Source of the DNA: Selaginella moellendorffii
Lineage: Eukaryota; Streptophyta; Lycopodiopsida; Selaginellales; Selaginellaceae
Direction of reading: 5' to 3'
Length of the DNA: 64,000 nucleotides
Assembly: GCF_000143415.4 (NCBI RefSeq)
Contig: NW_003314422.1
Coordinates: forward strand, 166,391 to 230,390
The position numbers and the translations under genes are program-made. The notes beneath the pieces were generated by a model. The model was not told the origin of the DNA, searched no databases, and worked only from the letters and a program-made list of their open reading frames with translations. Of this stretch, positions 1-13,739 are shown one piece after another; positions within the stretch are counted from its first letter, which is position 1, and each line of letters begins with the position of its first letter.

Positions 1-375
1 GAGAGCTGCCTTTTTGTTTCCGAATTAGAGGTGGCGTATATTCCAGTTGGCCACGTGGCCACTGGCCTGGTGTGTGCATGAGGCTGTATTATTTTTCCAT
101 GCTTTTCTCATACATCTTCGCGGCGAAGTTGGTGTTTCAAGCCCAAATTAAGGAGCGGACTCGCCGATCTTTGATAAAATTAAAACAACGCGGGCGTGGC
201 AAATTTAACCACGCCCCCACGCCGAGACAGCGAGAGAATATTTTTCTATCGATTTCTTTCTATTTCTTTTTCCGGAAATTTCCGAAATTTTTAATTCCCG
301 GAAAAGTAAAATTTCTAGGTAGCTTTGACTGCGAGGGAGTCGCGTCGCCCAATCAGCGTCACTCTCACAAAGGGA

Positions 376-379
376 GTGT

Positions 380-413
<34 letters not shown>
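376..413. repeat. (TG)n microsatellite
   Basis: Nearly uninterrupted TG dinucleotide tract with one TTG interruption near its start. It creates spurious Val-Cys and Thr-His open frames on the two strands that should not be annotated as proteins. Confidence 0.95.
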
Positions 414-417
<4 letters not shown>

Positions 418-1511
418 ATCATATTGATGTGTGGTGCCGGTGAATAGTTTTTGGGTAGAAAGCGTCGGGAGATTGCATCATCATTGGGGTTGTTGCAATG
501 ATTGCGACAAGCGCGTACGTTCGGGGCCGTACACGTGGCGCCAAGGCCGTGCCCTAGTACGGACGCGCGGGGGGTGGGAATATCCGTCCCATTCAAACAC
601 ACGGTTCTTCTACTAAAGAGGGGGGCCACAGAGCACCCAGTGGGGAGGGAGCTCCAAGTTTCATTGTGAGTGTGAGCGAGCGTGAGTGAGAGATTGAGTG
701 AAAGCTGCTGCTGCCCAAGAGCGCCTTTGTTTTCTTGCTGCGTTTGTCAAACCAATCAATCGAGCTGGGTCTGGGTCTAGGTCTGGACGAATGGACTTGT
801 ATGGCCAGAGAGAAAGGGAAAGAAAATTTGCAGCGGCCCTCTCGACAGGAAGGAAAGGGAGAGAAAAAAAAAAAAATGGGGCACTGGGTAAGAACTGGAA
901 TGGAGTGAATTGAATGGGCAGCGACACCACCACTAGTCGGCTGTGACATCACTTTAAAAGCAAAAAAACCACCAAGGCCCGGGTGGGGGAGGAGACGATC
1001 TCCCAGAAAACAAAGAGCGGAGGAAACCGTTTGGATTGCGAGGAATCTAACATTTATGAATGGCGACCATTGATGCTGGCTAGAGCTGAGATCCAAATTG
1101 AGAAAGGTGTGGTGCAGAGAAGACAGATTGTGTTGTGCTATATATATATATTTTTTAATTCCAGACTCCTATGTGGCAGCCAGCATCAGCACCACGTGTC
1201 TGCCACATGGGACTCAAACATTGTGAAAAAAGAGAAAATTCCAAAACCAGGCTGGTAGTGTCCAGCATTATTGAGCAGTGGATGCAGAATGGACTGAGTG
1301 GTGAGGTTCCATATTCCATGTTGGGTAGGGTCTGGGTGGGAGTGCAGCAGATTGTGCAATGCCAAAGCAATACATTGACAAGCAGGAATGGCATCCTACT
1401 CCTAATCCTAGGTAGAAACTTTCTGTGCCTTCGTGGACTCTCCTCTTGTTTACTTTTGGTTTTCTTTCTTGGTTCTTTGTTGGTGGGGTTTGAAGGAGTA
1501 GGTTGAAGGTC

Positions 1512-1534
1512 CTGCTGCTGCTGCTGCTGCTGCT
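1512..1534. repeat. (TGC)n trinucleotide repeat
   Basis: Seven to eight consecutive TGC units in a pyrimidine-rich context. Similar CAG/CTG runs occur at about 35295-35313 in the FPF1 upstream region. No coding context is visible here. Confidence 0.9.
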
Positions 1535-4500
1535 CCTGTTTCTTCTGCTCCTGTTTTCAGCAACAGGGCAATCCAATCCACAACACAAACACAGAGGTCC
1601 CTCCACTGCAGTCCAAAGCTATTTACATTTACCATTCCATACCAAGAACATACAAGCAAAAGGCAAGAAAGGGATTGGATTGGGAGACTTGTTCCTTGTG
1701 AAAGGAACTATTCTCCTGTACCACTGCTTTAAATGCAGGGCAAAATCATTTGGCTCACATTTTAAGTGGAAAATCTGGACTGCTATACCTTGGGCTTGTA
1801 GTGGGCCAAAAAAGTAAATTGGATTCTGTAGGGTCCCATCTTCTTCCTGTCAAATGAGGCCAATTCCTTTCCATCTTTTCTTTATTTTTATTTTATTTTT
1901 CTTTTAATTTTTCAGTTTCCCTATACAAGCAACTGTCAAGAAGGATCCTCATGGATGAATGTGCTGCTATCCAGTTCCTGAAATCTCATAAATATAATAA
2001 TGGAAAAGAAATTGTAAGCTTTTCCAAAAATGCATAAATCAGGCTGTCTGTCAACAGTTCGTACACAGAAGACAATGCCAGTGCTACACTTGTTCCCCTC
2101 ACACCACTGTACTCTCCTGCTTTCAGATCCTGGCCTGGCTCTGGCCCCCCTCCTGGACTGACACACTCCTTTGAGAATAAATCATTGATGCTGCCCTACA
2201 CTTGCTACTTTTGCTGACACTGCTGCTGTTGCTTCCTTGCACTGGGGGGTTCTGGAACCAAGAAATTTATACATATAGCTGTTTATCTAGAAAAAAGAAA
2301 AAAAGTCATTAGAAAACTCTAGAGTCTTGTTTGTAGCAGCTCAGGAAAATGCAAAACTTAAACTCTATAAATTAACTGTTGGTGGTGCTGCTATTGCTGT
2401 TGTTCATGCCAGAGGCATGAGCAAAGCAAGCAGCATGCCCTGCATTATCACATCCACCACCAACTTCAAACATATAGTGGGATCACCCTCAATCTGTGGC
2501 ATATCTTTGGGTCCAAGATACATAAGAGTCATGTGTAAGTATTGGCACGGCACACAACTTTCTCTGCTTTTGCTGGCTAGAGTGTGTGTGTGGGTGTGTG
2601 CGCTTGTGTGTGTTGGTGTGTGTAGGTTGATGCTTTTTTTGAGTATTAGGTAGCTTTGCACTTTCTTTGTGGCTTGCATTATAGAAAATTTTGATTCCTG
2701 TCTTAGTGCTTGCTGCTGCCTGTAAGACTTTGTGTGTGTGTGATGTGTGTGGGTGTGGTGTGTGTGATTATTATTCTCGTGTACTACCACTTTATTTGCA
2801 TATTCATTCATCCATTCATATATTGTATACAAGGTCTTGCAGCGCCCCCATGGTCCTATGCTTCCAACTTATGTATAGAATATCACTAAGGAAGTGTTGG
2901 TGGTATCTGTCCAATTTATTTTTGCCCCCAAAGTGATCTTGACAATGCTGGTGGTGTGCTAGGAGCTACTAAACTATAATCCTCTAACTGAGGAAAATGA
3001 ATGGATTCATGCTCTTGTTGTGACACTGGAGGTCTTCATTTGCCTTCTTTTTCTTTCCTCCCCCTTTGTGATTCTTGATCCTAGTTAAAGCAACCTCAAC
3101 TTGTGTGATTGACAGCAACTTCATTGTCTAGACAAGTTGGGTGGGATTTTGTGTCGCTTCTCTATTGCTTGGATCGAAATCCCAGTAATTAAGTTAAGTG
3201 GATCCAATCCTGACTAGCCAGCCGGGACCAGCAAGCCAAAGCAGCACCAGCAACATCTTCGTGAAAACAACAACAGCACACGAAGAAATGTCATGGGAAG
3301 TTTGCTGGCGATTTCCTCCTCACGTATAAGCTCACAGTTGCAGACCGTGACCCGGAATAATAAATAATAATAAATAAAAAAGCGAGAAAAAAAGGTTGTG
3401 GGAAAAAGAAATCCTTGAATGTGTCCGCAACTTAGTGGAGAACTCCTTCACATGTTGCAATCGAGGGCGAATTGAACATTGATCTAAGCAAGTTGCTTCG
3501 TGCATCTCTCTTTCAGAAACATTAGAGTAAAAGAGAGGCCCGAGTCCACGTCTGGAATCCCTGGGTTCTTTCGGTCCGACACATCGCTCACATCCAAAGT
3601 AGCTAGATAGGAGAACTCATTGAATGCATACGAGAACTTCCCATGTCCCCCTATTATAAATTTTCTTCCTTTTTTATTAAAAAGGGCAAAAGAAAACAGT
3701 AAGAAAACAAAAACAAATCCTTGTAGTACTTCGCTATCAATTCTTATTGAGGCGTGGTTTGGTTCCGTAGCACACAACAATCTGCCACCTACAGGCCTGA
3801 ACAAAGTAAGAGTCGATACAAAAAAAAGGATTCATTGAAAGCTGATCCGTCAACAGCAAAAAGCACAAGTAAAAAAACAAAATAAAAATAAAATAAAATC
3901 TTTGTAAAAAGGTAATGGCACCATTCTCTCCACGTAAAAAAACCAAATGAAGAAAGCTGTGGTCCCTGTGGGAAACGATGCGCTGATCATCCCTTGTTTG
4001 TTTGTTTGCTTCTCTCGCGTCTACTCTCTGGCTTTGTTTGCTTTGCGTTTCTTTGGCTCGCCCCCTCTCCCGCCCGGCCTAGCGTAGCTTTAATGAAACT
4101 TGAGGGACCCTCTCTCTCTCTTTCTCGTCCAAATTGATCATGGAATTGTTCTCTTGATGATAAAGAACCTTGTCAAGCCAACTGGCGATGGCTACCACCA
4201 CCACCGCCACCTTTTCTTCCTATCATCGTTGTCAGTTGAGTAGAAGCCACGCCCCATCACAAGTAATTCTCTATGCACTGGGTCTTGACACACTACCCGT
4301 GCACAGGCGAGAGCTCGAGACGTGAAGTTGAGAGCCTGGAAAGCTGTGAGGCCTGGACCACTCATAAAACTCTATTTCCTTTCATAGAAATATCAATAAA
4401 GTATTTGAATTTATTATACAACACTATTATCTCTTTTGTCATGTCGTACCATTTGCATTGCGTGATCCCTGGTCAGACGCACGAGGATGTCACCCCAGTT

Positions 4501-5993
4501 TTTAAGAGACAAACAAGCGAAAAGATTGGAAACGGAAACTCTTACTGGTTTAGGATCAACTTAGAAAGAGGTATGCATACAGAGGGGCTATATAGTATAG
4601 TAAATAGCTTATCGTTTTCTGATTCTCTTTCTGCAGCCTAGGAAACGATGCACTACGCTCCAGACGGCGTCTGCCTGCGTGGAGATTGTGTGTGAGAAAG
4701 CGATGGATGGATTGAAAGATAGATAGCACCACCCGAGTCGTCTTCCTTTACTGGGTGTTTTGAGTGGGACTTGCTGCTGCTGCTTCTCAGAAAAAAATGG
4801 GTGGGGCAAGTTTCCATCACTTGAATTCCCGTGATGTAAGCCGTGTGCTCATTAAGCACGGCGGATTCACGAGAACTAGAGAGAGAGAGAGGCGGGGCGG
4901 TCTTTTTCGGGCCGCAGTCGGACTCTAGCTATCTGTTTCTGTATGCAAGAATTTGATTTTCTAGAAAGAAAAAATAGAAACTCTGTACCACCTTTCATAA
5001 TAATATAAGATCCCGTGAGGATGAGCGCTTGCAAGCACACATTTTCTTGCCTGATCGCCCTGCGTGGTGATGCTGTGTACGCAGATGACTCACATAGAAT
5101 ACTGAAAGACACTCGTAATTATTCACACTGGTACAGGGCCCCGGGAATATCACTCTTGCTTCTTGGTCTCTTCCTCTTGTAGCTAATCTCTCCACGCTTC
5201 CGAATGGAACAAGGAGCGTGGTTTTGGGGAACTGTTCTCTCGCTGTACACGCACAGCAGCATTTGGCAAGCTTTTTCCATTTCAGCTTCATTACACGGAC
5301 TGAGCACTGCTGGGCCTGCTGCTGCTGCTGGATCTGTGTTCATCCAGGACTTGGCTTGTAATTCAACACACCCCGCTGACAGTGACAAAGCTCTTTTGGT
5401 TTCTAGTCCTTTTGCAAGAGACGCGTACCAAGCACAGCTCCTCCAGACAAAAACGAGAAGAAGCTTCACCTCTTTCTCTAGTACTGGCAAAGAATCAAAG
5501 CACCTCTCACTTCAGCCATCCTGTTTTTGCACACATGACGCGTCTGTGTATGTCTCCTTTTCTTTTTTCCTGGCTTGACCATATACCGGCATTACACCAC
5601 CTGGCGTAAAATGGAAATTAAAGTCTTTGCATGGAACCACGTACTCCACCGTCTATATTGATTTCACTACACACACTTTGGAAAGACTTGTCAAACAGCA
5701 ACTCGGAACGAAACTTTTGCCGTGTGGTGGTGTGGACTGGGCACAGGCGCAGGCGAGTGCTCCTCTTTCTCGTGTCAGCTTTTGGGTGAAATTTACGCCC
5801 ATGATTTTATAGTGGAGCCTAACTTGCTGACTTTTGCTCCTTCGTGCTTGCTGCAAAACGCATAAACATTTGCAATCTGTAATCTCGTGCTAAAGATCTT
5901 CCGTGTTTTTTTATCGCTCTTCATCATCATTTGGATATCGTTCCGTGATGAAAGTAGAAGAAGATCAGCGTAAGGACGTTTGTCCAGCTTCTT

Positions 5994-8524
5994 TCAACCT
6001 GAAACCTCCAGCCGATCGAGCGTGGCCATACAACCTTCGCCAATCTCGACCAAAGATGGTAGATCCATCAGGAAAAGCCGCTGGATCCCCCGCATGGGAG
6101 GAACTCGTGGCAACTTCTCGCAATACGAGACATGCATTGCCACCGGCGAACTCTCGGCAATCTCGAGCAGCGAAGGCAAGTTGCTCAGCCGGAGCCTGGA
6201 ATAAGAGGAACTCTGGCAAGCTTCTCGCAGTGTGAGATGCTAACCTTTTAGCCTTTTAGCGAGAGCTTTTCATGTCGAGGGAGACGAAAGTTTATGTAGC
6301 TTCTCGCAGCTTGAGACGTGCAGCTTTTTCACACCCTGAAATGTATAATCTGTTCAGCGGCAGACTCCCAAGTCGGTTCGATTCCACAACCGGATATAGA
6401 AAGCTCAGCGAACATACCCGTAACTCGTCAACTTTGGTCTGGAAGCGAGCAAACTCCCGGCAGTCCGATATTTTAAGTTCCTGGTCGCCGCCTCCTTGTT
6501 GTGATTGTTGTGAAGTCATGGTTTCTAGGATGCGCTCCATTGTGGGACAGCCCGTGAGTTCTAGCCGCCGGAGATCGCAAAGCCTGCCCAGTCGTGGAAC
6601 TTCGTCTAGCACTCCACACCCGTCTAGTACCAGCACCTTCAAGCTCGTAAGCTCTTCAAAACCGCGTGGAAGCCATCTCGTGGCATTTGCAGGCGCGTGA
6701 GACTCGGGAAGTCGCGCAGACGATGGCAGCCTTGTCACTCGAAGACTTCTCAGGGGTAGCACCCGTAGCATTCTGGAACCACTGAGAGACTCGTCGGCAT
6801 CACTGCTGAATTCTCGTGTGTCTACCAGGATAAGATCAAACACTTCCAAACTTTCTTTGACGTGGCCGCAATCCCAGTCCGTCCATATATCACCTTCGCA
6901 TGGACGAAGTCGTAGCACTTTCAGCCGTCGTAAGCTCCAAACCAGCCGAAAGTTCTTCACTTGGCGGGTGTCATCATCCTTCCTACAAAGCTGAGGTCCA
7001 CAGCAGCACCTTCCTGTTTGCAGCTGTTGTCCCGGATCACAGCGCGCGACTCTAGCCTTGTCAAGCTCTTGAGATGTTCCCACAAGCGAACATCACATAT
7101 GCACCTTCAAGTGCCTAAGCTCCAGAAGTCTGTCGAGAGAAAATCCAGGCGGATAATCCTAAGGTGATGTTGACCGTAGACAAGCCCGCAGAAGTGAAAC
7201 ATGTCGATCGTTGACGAGTAACGCATCATGATGAAGGACAAGAAAAGAAGCTGCGCGTCTTCGTTCCCCATGTCCATAAGCTCAGCTGCAAAACTTGGAA
7301 TGCGCCATTCCACTCGTCATTAAGTTCCCACCTAGCCATCTTCTCGTAAACGTGCAATCAGCTGCCGTGCTTGTTTCGTCTCGCATACTTGGTCACCACC
7401 TCTACCGCTTTAGGAACTCCACTGCACTGCCAAACCATTTTCTTCACGAGCTCGGCATCAAATCTCGTCTTCTCCAAAGGCATGCACACAGAAGAGCTTG
7501 TAGCTATCGTCGTATGACAAAGGGCCAACCGTCACACCCGTCCACCTGTGATCGTCCAGCAATATATCTGCGTTCCTTGTGATGGCTACCACCTTGTTTC
7601 CCCTCCCTATCTTCTCCGTCAAATGTGTAGCCAGTTTTGCTTCCACACGTTGTCCAGAACTAGCAGGTACCTCTTCAGTGTGCTCCTAGCTATGATGTTG
7701 AAAATTTCTCGTCGCCCGTTTCCAACAGACCCCACCCTCCGGTCACTACCAGTCAATCGAGACAGAATGTCTGCTTGCAAAGTTATCAGCATCTCTAGAG
7801 ACTCTCTGTTGTCAAACTCGATCCCAGCAAAGTGGCCCCTCACCTTCGTGTCTTGACACAACTGAGTGAGAAGTAGAGTTTTTCCTACGCCGGCCTGGCC
7901 AAAAACACAAATCCTTTCAGCGCCTCCCATGTCTAACAGCAGGGACTTGAGCCTCGTAAAGTCGCCATCTCTACCAACGATTAAACCCTGAGAAAGACTT
8001 GGTGGCTGGCAGCGGTAGTCTATCTCGGAAGAAGAGCTTGGTTGAGTCACATGAGAATCTGATGCCTGGATATCTCTCGCGAGTGTCAAAGCTGAAGGCT
8101 GCTGTTCCCGTTGCTGCTCAAGTGCCAGCTGAGCATTTATAATCGGCAGGAACCTCTCGACCTTAGACTTGGCGTCGTAGAAACGAAAAGTGTCCATGAT
8201 GTATCTAAACAAACAACAAGGTTCAGGCGGTAAGAGAAACACATCGTACCTGGGATGAGCTGAGCGGCGATTTTCAAAATGCCGCTCCATGTCATTGAAA
8301 TAGTTGCTGAAGAGCTTGAGCGCCTGATATTCGTCCGACTTTTGGTCATTGAGGAGTTCAATGCGTGCCTGTACACGATTGTAAACAGTGTACTCGTTAA
8401 TTACCTCCCTGGACTCGCTTTGGAAATACCAGAACTTGGAGAACGCATAGAAGAGAGCTTTGAAGCCTTCGTTGATAGGCTCTGCGATGACTGCCGGCAA
8501 GATGGAAGTGTTATCGAAAGACAT
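5994..8524 (-). pseudogene. NB-ARC/LRR (NLR-type) disease-resistance relic
   Basis: NLR proteins are intracellular immune sensors that switch by nucleotide exchange in the NB-ARC domain. Starting at the ATG at 8524 there is a helical N-terminal region without a TIR signature, then the P-loop GQAGVGKT and kinase-2 YLLVLDNVW. The frame then breaks near 7650. RNBS-B-like KVVAITRN and the RNBS-C-like segment continue in a second frame, the GxP-like CSGVPKAV lies in a third, and an eroded RNBS-D region follows near 7100-7300. A 263-codon leucine-rich stretch at 6292-7083 (LKVLVLDGC, LRRLELTGC) and one further short LRR piece near 5994-6179 complete it. A 45-nt GT-AG segment at 8205-8249 could be an in-frame intron. 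At least three or four frame changes make this a pseudogene unless the assembly is wrong. It lies 208 bp downstream of MnmG on the same strand. Confidence 0.75.
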
Positions 8525-8732
8525 AGCCTCCCAGCAACAAATGGCATCCTCGAAAACGAAAATGAGAGCTGAGATGATATTAAAACATTAAAAAACAGAT
8601 CAACTGACATTCAGAGACATACCTTTAGCAGCAAAGGGAACTTCTTGAAGAAGAATTGTAGTAAGACAAATCCACCGACAAATGAATGCCTGGGTCCCAA
8701 TGTGTGAAAATATTCACACATACCCGAAGAGA

Positions 8733-11367
8733 TCAAGCTCGTGGCTTTGATTGAGCAACTGCTTCGTCTACACGTTTCAGCACGTCCAAGTGAACAAGCA
8801 AGGACGATATGTCTGAAGGCCTTACTCCACCAATTCGTGAAGCCTGTCCAATATTTCGAGGTCGTATCTGCATGAAATTCGACAGTGTCACATAAGCACA
8901 CAGTTGGTTTGGAGCGACTCACTTGTGTCAATTTCTCTCTTGCTTCTTTTGACAACGTCGCGACTGAGGTATAATCAACACTATCAGGAATTTCTTTATG
9001 CAGCTTTAATGCCATCTGTAGTAAGAAATAGTCAGGGAAGAAGTTGACCAAAGGTAAAAACCAGAATGACCTGTTTAAGCTGCATCGTTTGACGAGCTAT
9101 GAGGCCCTCGTACTTGATATCAATCTCCACGCATTCCTTCTCTTCCCGTGATAGCAAAGGATTTCCAGCGCCATGTTTATCCAGTAGCTCATAATGGACA
9201 TGCGGCCTTTTCAAGAGCATGTTCAGCAAAACTGGACCATCAACAGGTTGCCCGGATAACTGCAGAACCTCTGCGTTCATTTTCTCGGAACCTGCATATA
9301 GTGGTTCTGTTACAACAAGAAAGAAATGCAAACAAGAACGTCCTTACAGTATCGAGTGGTCTGTAGACGTTTTTTGTCGTCAGAAATACGAGACTGTTTC
9401 TCCTGGTAAAGAGACCACCGTCTGTCATCGATTAAGCCGAGGTCTCTCCCCACCGGAGTAAGACGACTATCTGCATTATCGGCCCGAAGTAGCAGACGAT
9501 GTTCTGAACGGCTGCATTTGAAATGCATTAAAAAGGGCAAGTTAAGTGAAATAAACATACTTGCCTTGTTAACATGCGATATGGCTCTCTTAAGTTCTTT
9601 GTTACCAGGTCGTCTATTAGTGTTCCTATATATGAGCTCTCCCTTTCCAGAACAAAAGAATCCTTCTTGCAGCAATATCTTGCAGCATTAACACCTGCTA
9701 CGAAACCCTGCATTGTAATCAACACATTTTTATATATCCAGCCAGAACACCACCTGTACCTGAGCAGCAGCTTCTTCATATCCAGTTGTTCCATTTATCT
9801 GTCCACTGAAATATAAACCCTCTAGCTTCTTTGTCATTAGCGTCGGATAGCACTGGTTTGCAGGCAAATAATCATACTCCACGGCATATGCTGGTCGCAG
9901 CATCGCACAGTGTTCTAAGCCAGGTAAGGTTTGCAGTAAAGCTAGCTGCAATCTCTCCGGTAATCCAGTCGAAAATCCCTGGTTTCAAGCAATATATGTC
10001 AGAAAACTACATCTTTCTTATCTTCCAACCTGCACATAAAGCTCAGGAACACTTCTTCCTTCCGGTTCTAGAAATATTTGGTGGCTGTCTTTGTCTTTAA
10101 ATCTGACAATCTAGAATTCAAAGCAATATCAGAATATTTATATGCTTTCATACCGTAAACATTTTACCTTGTCTTCGATGGAAGGGCAATATCTGGGGCC
10201 TTTCGATTCCACCCATCCTCCATATGTTGGAGTTTCAAGTAAATTTTCGTTAATGAGCCTGTGAGTCTCTGGCGTCGTCCGTGTAATGTAGCAACACTGC
10301 TGGTCTCTCTCAACGTGTGCGGCTGGATCAAAGCTGAACCACCTCACCTAGTATCAATAACACGTTGCAACAAAACGGGAAAAACAAGCATTCTTACCTC
10401 CTCGTCACCAGGCTGCGACTCCAATCTGCTTGTATCCACGGTCCGAACATCCACCCTTGCGGGAGTTCCCGTTTTAAGCCTGTCGGTCTCAAAACCAAAA
10501 CTCTGAAGGTTCTCCGTAAGTCCTTGCGATGCCGACTCGCCCGCTCTCCCTGCGCTCATGGATTTGCGTCCAACCCATATCTTTCCATTCATAAACGTCC
10601 CGGTCGTCAGAACCACCGCTGGTGCAAAGAAATTAACGCCGAAGAAGGTGCCGACCCCTTCAACGTTGTCATTTCTTCCAACCAGCACCTCAGTCACCAT
10701 AGACTCCCGGATAAACAGATTCTCTGTGCTGAAAGTTAGCCAAAAACAATATAAATCCCATAGAAAGATCGAAAGAAGAGAAAAACGCTTACGTTTCCAC
10801 GACCTTCTTCATCTCTCTAGCGTACTCCCTCTTGTCGGTTTGGGCACGCAAAGCCCACACCGCAGGACCTTTGGAACGATTCAACACTCGCTTTTGCAAA
10901 TAACACCTGCAAGGAAGGATAAACAATTGGCAACGAGAAAGAAGATAAGAAAAATCGCTTATACTTATCGGTGATCTTTCCAATCTCTCCGCCAAGAGCA
11001 TCCACTTCGTGAACCAGTTGCGATTTCGCCGGGCCACCAACAGCGGGATTGCAAGGCTGACAAGAGAGATTTCTACATGCAAATGAGAGATTTCCGTGTC
11101 TACCTGCCAAGCTATTCGATCGAGATTGAGTGTGAGCATCAATGTGCGAGCCCCCATTCTCGCCGCTGCTAGGGCCGCTTCGCAGCCGGCATGGCCGCCT
11201 CCAACAACGATGACATCGAAGTCGTGCTCCTTCCCTGTGCGTGCAAGAGATTGGACAAGGAAAATCGCGAAATTTCGGAGATTTACCACTGGCATTGCAG
11301 CACAGTAGCGAAGATCTTCGCTTCCCACAAAGCCTGGCATCGCTCCAAGGGACGCCGGGCCGGACAT
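8733..11367 (-). CDS. tRNA uridine-34 modification enzyme MnmG/GidA (organellar), multi-exon
   Basis: MnmG, with MnmE and FAD, installs the carboxymethylaminomethyl-type group at wobble uridine 34 of tRNAs; plant homologues are organellar. Exon 1 (11104-11367, 88 codons) carries a presequence-like N-terminus and the FAD-binding [15 protein letters not shown] at residues about 51-65. After an intron at 11057-11103 comes [11 protein letters not shown] and HEVDALGG, then LNRSKGPAV and [10 protein letters not shown], as in plant homologues. Later exons hold [20 protein letters not shown], and a C-terminal domain with [25 protein letters not shown] and a final SKPRA before the TGA at 8733-8735. 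All introns are short GT-AG. I chose the ATG at 11367 because it is the first one in frame with the FAD motif; an ATG 34 bases upstream is in another frame. No break was noticed. A partial second copy lies at 20.2-21.9 kb. Confidence 0.92.
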
Positions 11368-11369
11368 TG

Positions 11370-13386
11370 CGTGGTGTCGATGGAACGAGTAGCGTAGCCA
11401 TAAACCCTAGCACTTTAAGCGGCGCCCTTTAATCTAAAATTTTTCCTTCTCTATCCTGAATAACAGGCTCTAGAATCAAATGGCTAGCATGTGTCATAGA
11501 CAACATCTTGTTAAAACAACACAAAACATAAAACCATGAAAGAAAAGAAGTTGCCCAAAGTTCCACAGTGAGATCATTGGCCACCTTTTGGTTCTTGACT
11601 GTCTCCTGGAGTGTGCCATGCTATAACACTGCCTTTCGCCTTCATGGTGATGGTATGGTTTACTTCCCAGGAGAAGGGAGAACTTGACAGTATGGAGTTC
11701 TATTGGCCAGGGAGATGAATTTGGGCCATTTGTCCTGCTTGCTCACAATAATATTACAAATGAAACGAAAGTATAAAGGCAGGAATATGGATGCCTAAAG
11801 GCAAATCAAATCATGAGCTATAGTAGTCTCACTGGAGCACTCAGCTTCAACAATGATGCATCTAACAGCTTGATGCAACATCTGGAACCTCAATCACTCC
11901 TTTACCGTAAGAACTTTGATCATCTTGAAACGAATTCATGACTAAAGTGTCTGATTCCCCTGCCAACATTTATAGCTCTGAAAAATTCCACTTTCAAGCT
12001 TTATAATGTTCTTGACATCTGATGTTCCTCCAGCACTACAAAATGGACCCGGTGTTTGGGGCTGGATTCTTCCAGCATATCCCGCTGATATGAAGCAGAA
12101 ACGCCATCTTGCAGATCCTCTTTTCAAACCTATGACATTGTAAAATTCTAATTTCAGCATGAGAACCAAAGCAGCCCCCACCATAGAAATCCACCAGGGC
12201 TGTGACATCCCAGAAAAATTCCTAGGAAATTTACCACACAGGGTAAATAATCTCTGCCAAGCTTTTGATTGTATGCCACTAGAGCCTCTCTTTTTTGGTA
12301 GACGGCGTACTTTTATTTGTTGCGCTTCCTTCATTGAAGCAATGTCCTGAACGAGAAGAAAAATCTTAGGAGAAGCTGAAGTGTGTGAGCACAAAATCTC
12401 TGAAGAACTACTTCCACCAATTTACCCACACCCTCTTCATCCCTTCCCACCCACAATCCCCTACTATCTAGCCAGCCCTCGCCACCGTGCTTGCGGCATG
12501 AACGGTTGGATTGGTCCATGCAGCCCATCCATGCCCATCCAATGTGGCATGACCGACCAATATTTGAAAATTTGTTCGTTGCAGAAAGATTCCACCAATA
12601 TAAAATATTTAATTTTCAGTTCAATCCACATGAAAGCTGGTAGAGAGAATATGGTTATAGACTAATACAACACCATACTCTAAGATGGTGACCAATCGAT
12701 CACCAAATAAGAGATAGCATTCTAAGAAACATTGGCCTTGCTGCCATTATAAGGCATATTATATTATAAAGCCACTGCCAGCAGATCTCATCATCAATCA
12801 CCCTGCTAAAACATGAGAATATGAAGAGCAACATGTGTACAAGTAGGTGCAGAATTATCACCATTTCAATGGACATTAAAAGGATATTTGCTATTGTGGC
12901 CTTATGGTGGAGATCTACTCTTGTGGTTGTGCGACTCACTATGTTATCCTGAAAGAACAAGTGAAACTCATTCTACTAGAAGAGTGGCAGATTAAGAGTT
13001 TTATCTGCTGCTTGATGATGAAAGTGGCGATCTCAAGGTGTTCAATCATCCACCAGGTGCCAAGGCAAAAGGCCTCTGGAACTAGTGCATCACATTTGAC
13101 ATCTCTAGGGCAAGTTGTCAAGTTGTATCAGGAAAAGCCAGTAGAAACACTGGCCCAATACTCATGGCCTAGTTATCTCATCCCACCTGACTTGTACTCT
13201 CCAACCATGTTGTCCTCGACATCTGATGTAGCTCCATGCTGGATTTGTGGTTGAACTTGCTCCTTCGAACCAGTAGAGTCCTAGTTTCAAACTTTGGAAC
13301 ATCTCCTAGTTTTTGTATCACTTTGAGAATCTGCTACTATACCTCTTTTGGCACATCATATTCCCACAATACTTGTTGCAATATCT
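11370..13386. other. Intergenic region upstream of MnmG
   Basis: No recognised gene. An isolated 150-codon open stretch on the minus strand (11942-12394) shows no domain and no obvious partner exons. The segment at about 13190-13390 resembles, imperfectly, the segment at about 43960-44180, so its right end is dispersed repeat DNA into which the LTR element at 13392 inserted. Confidence 0.45.
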
Positions 13387-13391
13387 CTATC

Positions 13392-13553
13392 TATAGCGCA
13401 TGTGATCATGAAATGAAATTTGGATATACTATCACCGTGGATCCTTGGAATCTTGGGGGATAAATGGGGATAAAATAGCCACTAAAGGCTCTCTCATTAA
13501 GCAATTGCCCCTTTTCCAGTTGGCTTAAGAGGAGAGAGATACGGTGCGCTACA
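13392..13553 (+). repeat. 5' LTR of the outer element
   Basis: 162 bp. The first dinucleotide is TA where the 3' copy has TG. It ends GCGCTACA and is followed by the tRNA-Met-type primer-binding site. About 17 differences from the 3' LTR by hand comparison. Confidence 0.85.
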
Positions 13554-13739
13554 TTTGGTATCAGAGAAAATGGCACGAGTTCGATTCTCATTGATTAGTG
13601 GCTACTTAAAAATATAATATACCATTGAGTAAAGTATATTCCTACCCTTAAATTTGAACGAGTGGATGACTAGTTGTCTCACATGGAATAACTAATCTAC
13701 ACAATGGAAGGATTGGTAGATTGAGTCAGAGCGGGGTCT

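Larger units (their letters stand above)
1..5993. other. No recognisable gene; simple-repeat-rich intergenic DNA
   Basis: I see no protein of recognisable family here on either strand. The region holds a (TG)n tract at about 376-413, a (TGC)n tract at about 1512-1534, several CA/GT-rich patches near 2580-2770, poly-purine runs and A-rich spacers. Short open frames occur (for example on the minus strand near 3484-3804 and 5119-5490) but none shows a domain, a codon pattern I trust, or a convincing splice chain. It may include untranslated exons or upstream regulatory DNA of a gene outside the window. Confidence 0.5.

Noticed and set aside
6272-6700. 142-codon plus-strand frame
   Set aside because: It is antisense to the leucine-rich repeat block of the NLR relic.
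10365-10974. Plus-strand frames of 124 and 138 codons
   Set aside because: They are shadows of MnmG exons. Their near-duplicates at 21.3-21.7 kb merely reflect the duplicated MnmG segment.
11942-12394. 150-codon minus-strand frame containing QPWWISMVGAALVLML
   Set aside because: No family recognised, no partner exons, and the composition is like the surrounding intergenic DNA.
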